A stretch of 64,000 nucleotides of DNA, taken from assembly GCA_964036275.1 (NCBI GenBank), contig OZ038433.1:36613336-36677335 (forward strand), written 5' to 3'. Below the pieces are notes generated by a model. The model was not told the DNA's origin, did no database searches, and saw nothing but the letters and a program-made list of their open reading frames with translations. Within the stretch, counting starts at the first letter, position 1. Every line of letters begins with the position of its first letter. A program made the position numbers and the translations under genes. This DNA is from Litoditis marina. Its lineage: Eukaryota; Nematoda; Chromadorea; Rhabditida; Rhabditidae. Positions 38,021 through 50,914 of this stretch are shown piece by piece.

Positions 38021-40156
38021 ATCACATATGTTCGATGAACTGATAAACTGTTAGAGTTTCCGACAACCTTTGTCTCTCTTGATAGAGCCACGTAGACAAT
38101 ATGGCTCCTGTCCTGGTCTAAGTTATTGAGAACTGAGAAAGGATATTAATTATAATTATAAATAAAACGAGTATTTTGTGAAGTTTAGTTCATTGTCTCT
38201 AGATTCTTCTTCCCGATCGACGAAACAAATTGTCTGCGACCTACTCTGTAAATTATGGATTATGTAAGAACACACTGTTGTTATTTGTGTAAGCAAACAT
38301 TGTCGCTAGTTTGCATGTTTTTGGGAAAAAATGAAAACTGAGATGCAAACAAACTTAGTTTCCATGATTTCTGTACTCTATACACAGAACAAGAAACAAA
38401 ACACAACGCAACACCAGTCCCTCGTGATCAATTTGGTTTTTAGTGTGATCAATTACATTGGACTAATCGGAATTCTCAACCACGTTCAGCGTTTTCCTCT
38501 CTAGAGACCATGATTAAGTAGAGACCTCGCCGCCCACGGCATGCCTGAAAAGTCCGGCATGCCATGGACGAAATGTTCCAAACGCGCCCAAACGTCAAAC
38601 GTGCACGGCGTTTACGGGGTATTCGCGTTGTTAGACGACCGCGTTGGAAATGCGGCGTCATATTTTTTCTCTGTAATTTTTGTTTATATTAATATTTTAA
38701 TTAGTTTCTGCCTTCGTTTTTCGTATTATTCGCTCTCCAACACTTCAGTACCGTGATAAATCTGAAGGGGAGTGGGAGTAATACGAATATCGTATAATTA
38801 TTTGATTTCTAGCTCAATTTTCCAAGTTTTAGAATTAAAAGAGCCATAGTTTCTTGATTTTATTGTTTGTTCAGATTTAGGCAATCCAAGGCCGTTCAAT
38901 CTCGGGTAAAATTGTATTTTTTGTATGTGCAGGCCAACAACAACGCGTGGTTGTCCCATCTTTTCGGAATTACAGCTGTTTTAACAATTTACAGCTGTTT
39001 CATATAGCTATCTACATCTAAAGCTATCTACATCTAATATGGGGTGCTTTCTTTGAAGTATTTACCTTCTCACATTGGTTGACACCACATTTGTAACGAC
39101 AGAATAACTAATTTTTCGTTCTCTTATTTATTTTCGGTTTTTGCTATAGTGTGATTTAAATGTTACATTTTAGGTCGTCGCGAGGCTGCGAGGGAAGCTA
39201 CCAGCTATCCACTCAATGGATTCCACAGAAGATGGTCTAGAGATTCTATAGGAATATGAGGTAGGGCTTTCTTTCTTTAGCAGTTTTGAAGGTACATGTA
39301 TTGCTCATTATTGGACATTGTATCTTTTAGAAATTACTGTCCTCAAAGTATATCAGACCCCTGTTTTTCTAGTGGTTCGAGAAAGGGCTTTTTTGTCAGT
39401 AGAACAATCTGGCCTTTTTCGTACAGAACAACACGTAGTGCAGGAAAAACCCTCGGAACGGTGGTTTGCCTAAGCCGAAAATCGAAAGTGAAGTCTGATC
39501 TGAAGTCTGATCAACTTTTATGTTAAATAATTGAACTAAGTAATCATTTGATTAAGAAAATAAAAATGATGAACCCAATAGGTTGCCAAATATTTACACA
39601 GATGAATAAAAAACAGCAGTTTGTGTTGTAGACGTAGTGTCAGGTTACAAAACAAAACCATAAACATCTTAAAACACTCTGTTTTGTCCAATAGTCACAT
39701 TTTACCTTATAAGAGGTTCGTATTTAATAGTTTGATTTGATTGTTTTTTTTCTGTTCGTTCGTAATTCGTAAACGTAAGGGCTTCAGCCTGTGAGGCGAC
39801 ACTAAATTTTCAGCAAAGTACGGCTATTGTTGGAATTATGGTAACGGTAGTTTAAAGTTTAAAGTTTCCACGGTAAAAAGAAATTATGAATCAAAAGACT
39901 CGCATACGTTTGGTGGATATGTTTTCCTGTAATTCTGAGATACTGTTACCTGGTACTTACCCAATACACCAACGAGATATTTTGTTCCCACTCAAACGAT
40001 TGAGGTTTAATTTTATCTTGGTTCCAGACTTCCACAACTCCTTATGATATCGGTCTGACTGGTGCTCGGTGCTGGTGGCAAATACGTTAGAGAAAGCATA
40101 AGTTCGGTTCGTTCACTTTGATATTAGACTGATATTATTTTTTCTAAACAATAATT

Positions 40157-40719
40157 ATGAATACTACTTTCAATTGGGGCCATAGATGCGATACTCCGGT
40201 TATTTCATCGGAAGATCCTTACATTTTCCTATCACTGGGGCAGAAGCGCAGAAGTGACCCATACTTTTTTTGATGTTCTGAGTTCATTATGTAATCAAGT
40301 GAAACGTAAAACCGTAGTTCTCGCAACCTCGTTCATTCACCTATGGGCACTTAAACAACTCATTTTTCAGTGGAGGGAGTGTTTAATTATTCAAAACCTT
40401 CCAACCGCACCCAACACTATCCCACCTATGATCTTCTATCTGAAACCTTATTCTTATTACTGTTTCGTAATCGTAAACTATTTTTTATTATAGTTCAGAT
40501 TTTGAGTGGTTCCTTTTCCTTCATATTCAGTACCCCGTCTGTGTACACAGACACAATAGTGGTTTTCACATGTATGGTCTGGTCAAATGAGTTTTCTTCT
40601 GTGGTTGTTGTCAATGTTATTATTATCAAGACTTTTTTGTTTCAGGAGCTCTGAGTCAACGTTACTCCGGTGTCATCCTTGGAATGAGTCTCACCACATT
40701 CGTCCTTCTGGGAATATAG
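40157..40719 (+). pseudogene. Degenerate membrane-transporter-like gene (SLC17-like at best)
   Basis: Three coding-like pieces lie in order on the plus strand. The first, 40157-40252, starts with ATG and contains SSEDPYIFLSLGQKRR before GTGACC. The second, from 40370 after TTTTTCAG, continues in phase with MEGVFNYSKPSN and then HYPTYDLLSETLFLLLF. The last, 40647-40719 after TTTCAG, reads ALSQRYSGVILGMSLTTFVL to a TAG. The SEDP and RY-x-G-x3-G-(M/I)S words recall SLC17-type anion transporters (major facilitator superfamily), where a DP-x-F-x-S segment and an RY-(A/S)-G-x2-(L/M)-G-I-S loop are common. The middle cannot be spliced cleanly (one candidate intron would be about 32 nt) and most helices are missing. 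The family guess is weak; that this is a broken membrane-protein gene is more likely. Confidence 0.3.
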
Positions 40720-42044
40720 AAGTAGGTCACATTGAGGCACAGTTCAATTTTACCGTTTTTATTGCATACGTGAGGCATCTTTGAGTTAGAACTTCTGTAC
40801 CATTAGGTGTTTATCTGGTACAACTAAAAAGACAGCCGGTGTATTGGGGTAATGGGGAAAGCTTTCTCAATTGACTGAAATCTCTTCATTGAACTAACTT
40901 GTCCGTTACAAACTAAGATGTACTAATTTGTAGTTACCCTTGCATACGTTAAGCCGTTAAGCGTCTTCATTGCTCACAAATATTGACTGAAAATCAGGCA
41001 AAAATCGACCAAAGTGTATCTCATTGATCATATTCCCCTCATCGCCAACGAAACAATGTCACACTGATTTGTTCGAGACGAGCTATCTCATAAAAAGACC
41101 AGTAAATGAATAACATTTCCACAGAGTGAGCCAGCCATTGCCATAGCATCCGTCTTTCAATTTTTAACACCAAGGTATAGGGTCCATGACATGCGTGAGA
41201 CGGAAACTGATTGAAAATCCGGTTTATCTGGTGACTGAACTACAAAACAGAGTGGGGGTGGGAGATTAGGGTTTCATCAGTGAAGGTGAAGGGCGACTAT
41301 TGTTGAAACTACCCACCAGTAAGGGGGGACTATACCTCTCTACTGCAAAAAAAGTCCGTTTCTGGTTTTATATTAGTGAAATGTCATGATGTTCATAAAT
41401 AAATACCAAGTTTTTTTGATTTAGCCGGACTATTCGGACAAATGTAGTTGCGTTTGGAAAAGCTCCTCTAAAACATCTTACCGTTGGAAGACTAGATAGA
41501 TACTTATGGCTTTTCTGTACCACATTTTAGTTTTAGTTAGACAAAGACAACCTGCGCTTACTTTAGAACTTTGGGTTAACCTTATCTGATTCCAACTTGT
41601 CCCTTCAACTTCAACCTTTAAACTAGGTGGCTAGTTTCGCTACAATTGCAACCTGACTGCAGAACACTATACAGCAACAGCAACAACTGGTCTACTTGTC
41701 ATTTAATAACAAAAGTTACCATTCCATTCTCGTATATAATCGTTTTCCTTGCTGTGGTATGTGGTTTTTTTAGATTTATCACTTTCAGGTCAGTCTCCCA
41801 CCCCTGACGATTGCTGGTGGGAAAACTAATGGTTGGTGCTCATTTCGGCGCATGGATTTTGTTGAAGGTGAGATTGTGGCTGCATGTTGCTTTATGAAAG
41901 CAGTTTATACTTTGCTTAGAGGCGTAGAGCTCTCAGTTCTCAGTTGACTAGTCGTGAAAGAAAGTCGCGCACAATTGTGGTAAAACCATTGTGGTTGCAA
42001 GAGGCTGGGGCCTATTGTACCTTTAAAGGCTTATTCCGAGAGAG

Positions 42045-42257
42045 GTGTCACTGCAAAAGTTGAATACACATCTCAAATTACGAGAATACGACAAATCAAT
42101 ATCAGGCAGTATTGAAATAGGGAGAGTAGGTCAATGCGATAAATGGTGGGCAGACGGCTGTGTTTGTAGTTTGGTCTCCGTGTCTTCAGATTGTATTCCC
42201 TATATCAAATGTGTATGTAGATCAGACTATAAGCCATCTTCTATATTCCACGTATGA
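42045..42257 (+). CDS. Possible Cys-rich exon, unrecognised
   Basis: A 70-codon frame whose second half has six cysteines (pattern C-x7-C-x-C-x8-C-x5-C-x-C, ending CVCRSDY). The closing C-x-C resembles EGF/EB-type extracellular modules. A GTATGA donor follows at 42255. The next coding-like piece, 42358-42470 (around ADENDCRQPFDLCKERD), is in a phase that does not join directly. It could be part of a secreted protein gene or a remnant. Confidence 0.25.
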   Translation: MSLQKLNTHLKLREYDKSISGSIEIGRVGQCDKWWADGCVCSLVSVSSDCIPYIKCVCRSDYKPSSIFHV

Positions 42258-43536
42258 TGTATCTAATTGCGAGCGCTGACCACGTGGCACCAACTTATCT
42301 TTATAGTTTGTCGGAACGTGAAACTTTTTTTTCCAGACTTTACATTGATATTTACAGGTACACAACTTCCCTTCGGAGCTGACGAAAACGATTGTCGGCA
42401 GCCGTTCGATTTGTGCAAGGAACGGGATGTTCGATTCGATGACAACAACATTTCGATAAGAATTGAACCTGTGGTATCTTATTTTGTTTTAATGTTGTAC
42501 CAAACTTATCTCGCCCTTTTACGGAATCAGTTAATCAAAAACATCTGTCAAAATACAAATTTAGAAAGTTTCACCTGTGAAAATACAAATTTAGAAAGTT
42601 TATCTTAACGTAAATCGGCGAGATGAGGTTGTTATCAGGAAAACAGTATTGGTTTTCATTTATCACATTTATTTGAGTGGAATTATGACATTTGGAATTA
42701 CGAGTAATACTCACTTGACTGCTAACTAAAACTCAACGTGCACTAAATCGCATTATAACTAATTTAATGGGTTGCGTAAGGGTATATATCTCGTGTTTTT
42801 CTCTTTGGTTTTGGTGCTTCTTGGAAAGTTCTCCAACATACGGAAAGAACCATGAAAACACGATATTTCGGCTTATTTCGTATCGTGAAAAACTTGAGGT
42901 TATTCCTCGTAGAACTAAACATAATGATGACTAACTTTGGAGAACTTTTGACTAAAATACTCTAGTTTTGATGATATTGTATCATATTTTATGAATACCC
43001 CAGCTTTTGATTGTACTTTATTCATCTTCACATTATCTTGATTGCAGTTAGATTCATGTCGCGAAACATATTTGTAGTTTTTATCAATTCGGTTTGCTAA
43101 CTTTTTACTTGATTTGGGTTGTTTCGTATTTGTATTGTTTGTTTCATGTTGGTCATATATTATTTATGCAAAAGTAATAAAAATTTATGTTTTGAGAATG
43201 TCTAAAAATCTTAAACAATGGAGTTGAATTATTATTTTATGAGATTTCAATGAAAAGAGCTATTAAGGGTCCCCAGAACAAATTTTGACCTGTTCGGCAT
43301 GCCCATGGCAAATCTGTCCAGGCATTGACTAGGCATCGCCCGTCAGAGTTGGGCAGATATGCCATGGGCAAATTCTCGGCATGCCCCGGGCGGCACCCTT
43401 TCCCTGTAGTTCTGACAATGAACGCCATCCTGTGATTTGAACACATCTTTGGAAACGGGAAAATATTGATAGCAAACACAAGTAAAAACTAAAGGGTAGA
43501 ACTTCCATACATATCAGGTTGGAGAACAATGACCGT

Positions 43537-43642
43537 GTTTCTGGCTTCCTCTCTCTCTCTATCTCTCTCTCTCTTTCTCTCACTCACTCACTCTCACACT
43601 CTATCACTCTCTATCTCTCTTTCTCTCTCTCACTCTCTATCA

Positions 43643-43700
<58 letters not shown>
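43537..43700. repeat. CT microsatellite, about 160 bp
   Basis: Almost pure CT with occasional TTTCT, CACT and TATC interruptions. Frames through it translate to Ser/Leu repeats on one strand and Arg/Glu repeats on the other and are not proteins. Confidence 0.9.
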
Positions 43701-43701
<1 letters not shown>

Positions 43702-45079
43702 GGATTTCCGAAGCCACCTATCGGTGTTGACGCAAAATACAAAAGTAACGTGATGTCAAGTTATGTAGTATCACATGAGATTCAATTAAAAAGCTTCCGC
43801 AGCTCGCCTAAAATAAATTTAGAAACGAAACAGCCGAAATCTGGATAACAGGAAAGACAACTGATAAGTGAAAAGCACTATTGAGATGGAACTCCATCTC
43901 AGTCCTATTAGCATCACAAACTTTTTGGTATCGTAAAACACTGTGGGACTGTTTCCGTTGTAACATACCAACCTACGTGAGTGGGTGAAAAGTTCGGAGA
44001 ACAGATTGCATGTTTCGCAACAAAGGTCCACTACAATTCTTGTTTGCTCCGAACGGTCGAACAACTTTCGATTTGAATGGAACACCAATGAGCAAATGTA
44101 CGAAAACCAATAAAGACGGGAAACGGACCTTCTAGGGGCCATCGCTCTCAAATAGGACCAGAGAACAGTTGAATGTGAAATTCTATGAATAGTTCAAATC
44201 ATGCATTACTTTTCAAGAACATGTCCAGGTCAAGGTGTTACCTAGGATGATATTTACACTCGCTATGAAGTTCTCAAGAATAAGATGTGAAATAGTTTTG
44301 CTACTTATTCTCCGAGGATAGAAAACGCAGAGAACTTTCAGAACTTTTTCGACAATACAATTAGTTTATTCGAACATACCAGTTACCATTAAAAAATATT
44401 CTCAAGCCCAAAAAGTATAGAAGAGATATCAATGGCAATATCCCCGGTATTTTTCAGAATCACAATTTGAGCTAATCAAGGTGTGCAACGACAAGAGAGT
44501 ATACAGGTCGAAGAGACGCAGACTTTCTCAGACTGTCTACTGTTTAATTGACTTCTGGCTATGTTCTGTCTGTAAGAGAGTAGAACAAATGTTTCTCAGT
44601 CCAAATTTAATTAGGCAGCGTCTCATGGAAATTCCGGATAAGATTTGCAGACCACATATACATTTTGAGCAAATCTCATTGTTACGCCGCCAAAGTCCAC
44701 TCAGAGACAGTGAGCACTTGTGAAATGTTTTATATTGTATTTGGAGGTTTTTTATTCTTGTGAAATGCGTACTCAGGCGTGCTTCAAAAATTGATTTCAT
44801 GTATGTAACTTTCCCCACCGCAGACAAGAGACGAGCTCATCAATTGAACGATAATAGTTTTATATGAAAAAAAAATCATATGAAAGTGTGCTCTCCAACC
44901 ACATAATTCGGATTTCAGAGCACCGTATGATTAGTGCTCCCTATTGAGAAAAATGAAGGTAGCCATTACAGAAGTTCAATGTGTTCAGAATAATTATATG
45001 GTAAAAATATTTATTTCCAAACTGTTCATTGATAACTAATCAGTAGAGTTGTGACCGTTTTCGTTGCTCACAGTTGGGC

Positions 45080-45937
45080 AAATATTAATAGTTTTTTTCT
45101 TCATGTTAAATCCTGGGCAAGGCTTGTCTCGAGAATGGACCATGACCGTTGGGCAAAAGTCATTTTGGAATGGTGTCCCATTGATGCACCGAGATCAACA
45201 GGAAGACCGAAACAACGATGGAGGGATGAATTCGAAGAAGCTATTGGAAAAAATTAGATGAGAACTGCCAGGGAAGAGCGAACGACTTGGAGAGATTACA
45301 TGTTACGGCGAATTGTACTGGTTCTAGAGTGGTTAAGGAATTGAATTGAATTGGAATTGGAATTGAGAAGAATTGAAAACCAATTCCAAAGAATTGAATT
45401 GAATTGGTTTTTGAGTGAAACCAACTCCTAAGAATTGAATTGAATTGAATTGGTTTTTCTTGAGAATTGGTAAAAAGAATTGGAATTGGTCTGGAATTGA
45501 TTCAGAATTGAAATTTTAAACGTCTTCAAAATGCCAGTTTATTGTTGTGTTCTATCTAGTTCGAATGTATTTGTTGTAAAAAGCAACAGAAAAACTGTTT
45601 CACGAATTTTTTTGCAGAAAAAATACCTTAAGAATTGAAATCGGAGTTGAATTTTCAAGAATTGGTCGGAATTGGTCGGAATTGGAATTGAATTGGATTG
45701 GTTTTTGAAAACATTGAAAGAATTGGAATTGAAATTTTGGAAATTTTCGAGAATTGGTTGGAATTGGAATTGAACTGAATTGGTTTCTTGAAATGATGAA
45801 AGAATTGGAATTGAAATTTTATAATTTTTCGAGAATTGGTTGGAATTGGAATTGGAATTGAATTGATTTTTGGAATTGGTTAACCACTCTAACTGGTTCT
45901 GATTCCGAAATAAATTATTGTATTGTATTGTTGTATT
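45080..45937 (+). mobile_element. 3' fragment of an RTE-like non-LTR retrotransposon
   Basis: Residues WARLVSRMDHDRWAKVILEW, then STGRPKQRWRDEF, then REERTTWRDYM, match the conserved C-terminus of RTE-type polyproteins (WA-x2-V-x-RM-x2-DRW, GRP-x5-W). A TAG at 45256-45258 stands where Trp is usual, so the copy is dead. After a nested MITE (45325-45891) the element resumes and ends with AATAAATTATTGTATTGT, a pentamer-type tail. Only about the last 240 bp of coding sequence remain. Confidence 0.7.
45325..45891. mobile_element. hAT-like MITE with GAATTG-rich interior, copy 1 (567 bp)
   Basis: Terminal inverted repeats TAGAGTGGTTAA (45325-45336) and TTAACCACTCTA (45880-45891) are perfect over 12 bp. 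The flanks carry an exact 8-bp duplication, ACTGGTTC at 45317-45324 and 45892-45899. An 8-bp target duplication with a TAGNG-type terminus is the hAT hallmark. There is no transposase. The interior is dominated by AATTG/GAATTG words flanking a core of about 115 bp (around 45515-45630) that is conserved in copy 2. It is inserted inside the 3' end of an RTE fragment, so it is younger than that element. Confidence 0.85.
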
Positions 45938-47927
45938 ATTCGTTTTCAAAACAATCGTGAGATCAGCTACAGAAACTCTTTCATAACTAGTAAACTCAAA
46001 AATCTTTACATTCAAACTCTAAGCTTGAGTATAATAATTCATCTAAAATCTTGTGAAAACTATCTCATCGAAATGTACAACTATCAGAACCGGAACGTAA
46101 TCGAAACTTTTCTGAACGAGCTGGAAAAACTGGTAACAAAAATATCAATAAAAGCGTTATAGGAGCGAAATACAATTCGTACCGAAGCGTTCGAAATTCT
46201 ATGTACACAACTTGACAGAACAACTTCAACGATAGATAATTGTAGTTATCATCCTACGCTCAAATTACTGAAAAAAAAGTTAATCTATAAATTTAATGAT
46301 ATATGTTTAACCGGCACTCGCCATGTATGTTCTAAAGCTCTAAGCTCAACTCTTGACGGCAGGTCAAAAGGTAGGTGTTTATGATTGTTGTTCTTATCAG
46401 AACGAGTCTTTCCGTTCGAACTTCAAAAATATTCTGATTATACTCTGAACCACTACCCCTTCCCTAAAAGAATACGCGATGATGTTTTCACTTTAACACC
46501 TAATCGAAGTGAGAACTTTTTTCGTGTGTCAGTGCGGCTGTTCAACCGAGCTCGACTGAAACTATCCTCATACGGGTACCCCCACACATGGTGGGCACCT
46601 GCGGTGGCAGGGTAAAAATCCCCCCTTCCTCCCCACGTGGGTCACGGGTTCGGTCATTGGGTCATAAGGATTGAAAGCACAGCAGAATCATAGGAAAGTC
46701 CCCTCGTCAACCCCGATCACTAAAGAGCTTGATCCAAGAGACATCTGACGTGGTTAGGTAGTCGTCATCTCGAGGAGCTCGATAGAAAGGGCATCAGAAA
46801 GTCTTAGATGGCAAAAGGGGACGCGCGTCAAAAATTGGAAAGAGCCTTTGTCCTCAACTCTTTGCGGCTTGAATACAAGTTCTCTTATTCCGACTTGGTT
46901 AGGTAGTCATCATCAAGTAGAAACATGTAGACAGGCAAGAGTCTCAAGGGTAACCAATAACTGTGTCACAAGTGGCCGATTGAACACAGGTCACCAATCA
47001 ATACCGTGGTTTTGGGTATTTTGTGAAAAGAGACATATGAACAACAACACACAATATAACATAGTCAGGAACGCACTGCTTACGGACAAGGAAATGAGAA
47101 TGAATAAATCCACTAATTTCGTCTAAATATACCTAGGTAGATACACATAAGCAGCACGCACCATTTTATGGCTGAGTTCTGCAAAGTGGCACCTTTGGCA
47201 AGTACGTATCTAGTACTGGTTTTACCGCTGATAACGTCACCAGTGGCGGTCCAGTTATCATTGCGAGTGCGACGACGTCTGTCACCTCAAGCGATTTCAC
47301 CTATATATGGTCTGTGACCATGTTCAGTTTTCGCGTGACTGCTACGACGTCTCCGTCCCAGGAAGCTCAGAGTAGTCACCCCCTTCTACGCACTTGTCAC
47401 CCTGACAGTGTGATGTTGAATCTTGCAGAATCTAGACAGTCGTCACCAGTCATTTCGAAACCCGGTTTGGGTAATTTTGTTCTCCATACCTGCAACAAAA
47501 TAATAGTGGGCAAAACTTCATCAAGTACCGTCATTAGAATATGTCAGCGCTCACTTTTCGATGATACGAGAACTCACACTGTGAAGCCGTTTTGCTAGCA
47601 TTTTTTTAGTAACTTGTTTGTATCTGTGCTTCGTTCCGGAAAGTGACGCAAACTGGTTTGCATTCCCGTTTTCCGTAAACTCGATTACTTTTCACCTGTA
47701 AAAAAAAAGAACAAACAACACGTGTGTCATTATTGTCTTTCTGGAAAATGATCCCATAACCATTTCGAATCACCTGGTGGCGTTAATTGGTTTTTGCTGA
47801 TCGTAAACAAGTTCGCAAGAATACTCTGAGTTGGTAAATAAGAGTGAGCGAGTATTTTCGTAAAAGGCAAACTAGCCGGTTTGCACAGGCAACCTATAAT
47901 TTATAAAATTATTCATATTTTCCTCAC

Positions 47928-47928
<1 letters not shown>

Positions 47929-47967
<39 letters not shown>

Positions 47968-47990
47968 CTCTCTCTCTCTCTTTCTTTCTT

Positions 47991-48067
<77 letters not shown>
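47929..48067. repeat. CT microsatellite, about 140 bp
   Basis: CTCTCT with short TTTCTTTC interruptions. The open frames on both strands are low-complexity artefacts. Confidence 0.9.
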
Positions 48068-48068
<1 letters not shown>

Positions 48069-49171
48069 ATCGCCTTGCAACAGCGCGGTCGATTCTCAAA
48101 CTAAAACTATGAAGTTGTTATCACATTGGAAAAACAAAAAACATACTCTGACTGCAATGAAATCAACATAAATTGACACCTAACACAGATCCACATCGAG
48201 GGACAATGGTGAGCCCATCCATATACGACAGACCTCCGCTTCAGATTCTCGCATTCTGGTCATGAACTAGGTGTATAAAGCGTTGGGTTCTATAAACGTT
48301 CCATTGTCCCAATGTCCCGTATCAACATCCCAATATCCCAACGTCCCATTTCATTCTCCCAATGCGTCGATTCAACTCCACAATATCCCATTGCAGTTTT
48401 ACCACTGAACAGCGTACCAACATACCAATCTGTTACACATAATTTGCAGAAAATTTTACTGGGCGGTTCTTATTCCATGTTACATTTTAGGGCTACGAAC
48501 ACTTCTCAAGGGATCTGTGTTTTTCGTAAAATAAGGTTTTATTGTCGTTTTTTCCTGTGCCCTGATGAAACTTCATATGAAACCGTTTTGATACAGAGCA
48601 TAGTTATATTGACATATATAGAACATGAAACATGAAAAAAAAATTTAGTTTGGTAATATCAGATTCGAAAATAGAAGTAAACAGTGATGAACAAAATATT
48701 ACACAACGCTGGACTACAAAACCAACTAGCCATAAAATTGCATGTCCCAGCACTTTAAAAACTCTTGCCCATATACGAAGTACTATCGTTTATCGTGTGC
48801 AGAATTTGCATAATAAGTTGAATTGTGACTTTTCCAACATTTGACTGATTAATGATTCTTTGTGCTTGTTTGCAAAATTCCCCGTAGAGACACATACTTC
48901 CGTTTAATTACGCCGTCTAATTGCTATAAAAGGTGATTTTTTCCACCTTGACCCATTTTTGTAGTAAGTGTTATACCATCCTTGTCAAAATCTCTTTGTG
49001 TTAGCACTACTGGGAAGTCGACGAGAAACTGTCTTTTCATTAGTCATTAGAAAATTAATTGTTTCAACTTTCAACTTTCAATTTCAACCTGCATTTTGGC
49101 TTAGTGTCCTACTCGTAGAAATGAAAAGTTGCGTATTACGTCAAACATCATAAGAATTTTCGAAGCTCAGC

Positions 49172-49275
49172 GCAAAACCGGTACTACCTCGGCCCCTGCC
49201 GGTTAGTGAAACTTGATTGTAAGGTGGTATTTCAATTTAGTTTCAGCGACCGGGAGGGGGCCGCGGCAGTACCGG
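49172..49275. repeat. G+C-rich imperfect inverted repeat
   Basis: CCGGTACTACCTCGGCCCC (about 49178) faces a mostly complementary GGGGGCCGCGGCAGTACCGG (about 49256) across a loop of roughly 55 bp. Arms are about 25 nt with around five mismatches. This is a strong local G+C peak in AT-rich DNA, probably the ends of a small foldback element. Confidence 0.5.
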
Positions 49276-50694
49276 GACAGGATTTGCTCTGAGTTTCCCA
49301 CTCCATACTAGTCAGTGTTGGTGATACATTCTTGAATTGTTCATCTAGTTCGCAATTTCGATTTTTCGAGTTTCTCGTAAAAGTGAGTTTTTGAGTTTTA
49401 TGAGTTGTAAGTGTAAGGTTCGTAAAACAATCGAGTTTTGAGTGCAAAAAACATAACGAACTTTTTCAAGTCGAGTCTAGTTTTGAGATTCACTCTGACA
49501 ACCCTAATGTATTCGCTATTCTCCTCTTCTTCAATTACTGGACGGTAACATTCACATACAACTTCCAACCGAACCTCACCAACCAGACAGAACGTCTTCA
49601 TGCTCAAAAACGTCATTTTGTGGCGACAACAGAGCTAAAATTTATTCCGCGGCACGTGAACGAAAAGAGCACGAAACTAGTGTGCTAATCAGTGGCCAAA
49701 TTTTGTAAGCCTAAAAAGCCAGGCAAGCTATTTGAGCTAAATCTGAATAACCGAACTCTTAAAGAGGTTACCATAGTCTTGTTATATTTTTGTTCGCCAG
49801 TCCAAAAAACAGGCAAAGGGATTATCAGAACGAGTGCCTGAGGTTGTAAAAAACGTTACTGGGATTCTTCTCAAGTGGCTTATGCGCCTATTTGAGCTTA
49901 CAAAATATTGGCAAAGGTGAAAAGTAGCAAAAACTTTCCGCGTAAGTTCCCTAAGTTTACGGTATATGTCCTCTCGCTCCCATGTGACCGAGTTGATCAA
50001 ACACCGAGTTTTGACAGTTACCAGAACTCCTAGTGCTCCTCTAATTCCATCTAATCGAATTAATTGTTCACTTAGCTCACAGTCTGGAAAGTCCGAAAAT
50101 CACTCTACTCTGTGAGATACAATTAGATTGGACAATCACGAGTGACGAACCATTCAGAATGTTTTGTAGTTGAGACAGTGGTCATACTTCGAGTTCCCAA
50201 GTTGGGAGACAGTGGCGCGAACGTGCAAACGATATGTATCCTTGAGCTCCTTGAGCACCTGGATGCTCAACCGACAGTCAACGTTTGCCTATTTGTCCTG
50301 CTTTTTCCATCTTCCAATTTGGATGCTCAAAGTTGCTTCAAAGTAGTGTTCTAAACTGGCCGGCTAGTCCGGCGCGGAAGCAATTTTGCAGATGTCCGAG
50401 AGCTCGGCGAGTAGATATCTTCCTGTTAAAAATAACCTCACACCAAAAGTGATGAAATACCAACTTTAATCCATATCCACGTTTTTTTCTGCGTATACGC
50501 TGACGTGAAAAGTATGAATGTTGTCCAAAAGGTCAGAGTTAGAAACCGATACAAGTCCGTTTACGTATTAAGAAAGGGCTGATTGCTGAGCTGTCTCACC
50601 TCGTAGATATTATCACCACACCTTGTGCAATGCGAATTGTCGTGATTCTTCCTTCTTGATCACAACAAACAAAATAAGTAGTTGTCCATCGGTT

Positions 50695-50870
50695 ATGGAA
50701 ATCGAATATTTCGAGTTTCGACTAGCACAAACTCGAAACTCGAGAATAATCGAAATTCCGTTTCTGAAATATTTCGATTACTTCGATTTTCGAATTTCGG
50801 CGACTTTTCTAAGTTTCTATTATTTCGATTATTTCAATTATTCGAAATTATATTTTTTCGAAGGATATTT
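50695..50870. repeat. TTCGA-rich stretch upstream of receptor 2
   Basis: The words TTCGA, TCGAAA and ATTTCGATTA recur at least a dozen times within 175 bp, ending about 45 bp before the receptor 2 ATG. Similar CGAGTTTT and ACTCGA words occur at 49360-49490 and at 59670-59705, the latter 300 bp before receptor 3. It may be low-complexity drift or a shared upstream element. Confidence 0.45.
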
Positions 50871-50914
50871 GCCGATCTTTTTCAGGATAAATAACACGTC
50901 TCGTCTCAATAGAA

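Larger units (their letters stand above)
37938..50914. other. 13-kb spacer between receptors 1 and 2
   Basis: Contains a decayed transporter-like gene (40.16-40.72 kb), a Cys-rich open frame (42.05-42.26 kb), two long CT microsatellites, an RTE fragment with a nested MITE (45.1-45.94 kb), a G+C-richer block at 46.5-47.6 kb and a TTCGA-rich stretch ahead of receptor 2. The block at 46.5-47.6 kb includes an open frame at 46385-46615 and a 22-bp word repeated near 46748 and 46893 with two changes. It may be a decayed transposon, but I cannot identify it. Confidence 0.5.

Noticed and set aside
43519..43848. Ser/Leu-rich open frame across 43.54-43.70 kb
   Set aside because: It is a translation of a CT microsatellite; the opposite strand gives Arg/Glu repeats.
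45539..46015. Asn/Gln/Phe/Ser-rich 158-codon minus-strand frame
   Set aside because: It reads through the GAATTG arrays of a MITE; the same artefact appears at 56498-57085 in copy 2.
47872..48099. Arg/Glu-repeat protein on the minus strand
   Set aside because: Pure CT/GA simple sequence; any frame stays open.
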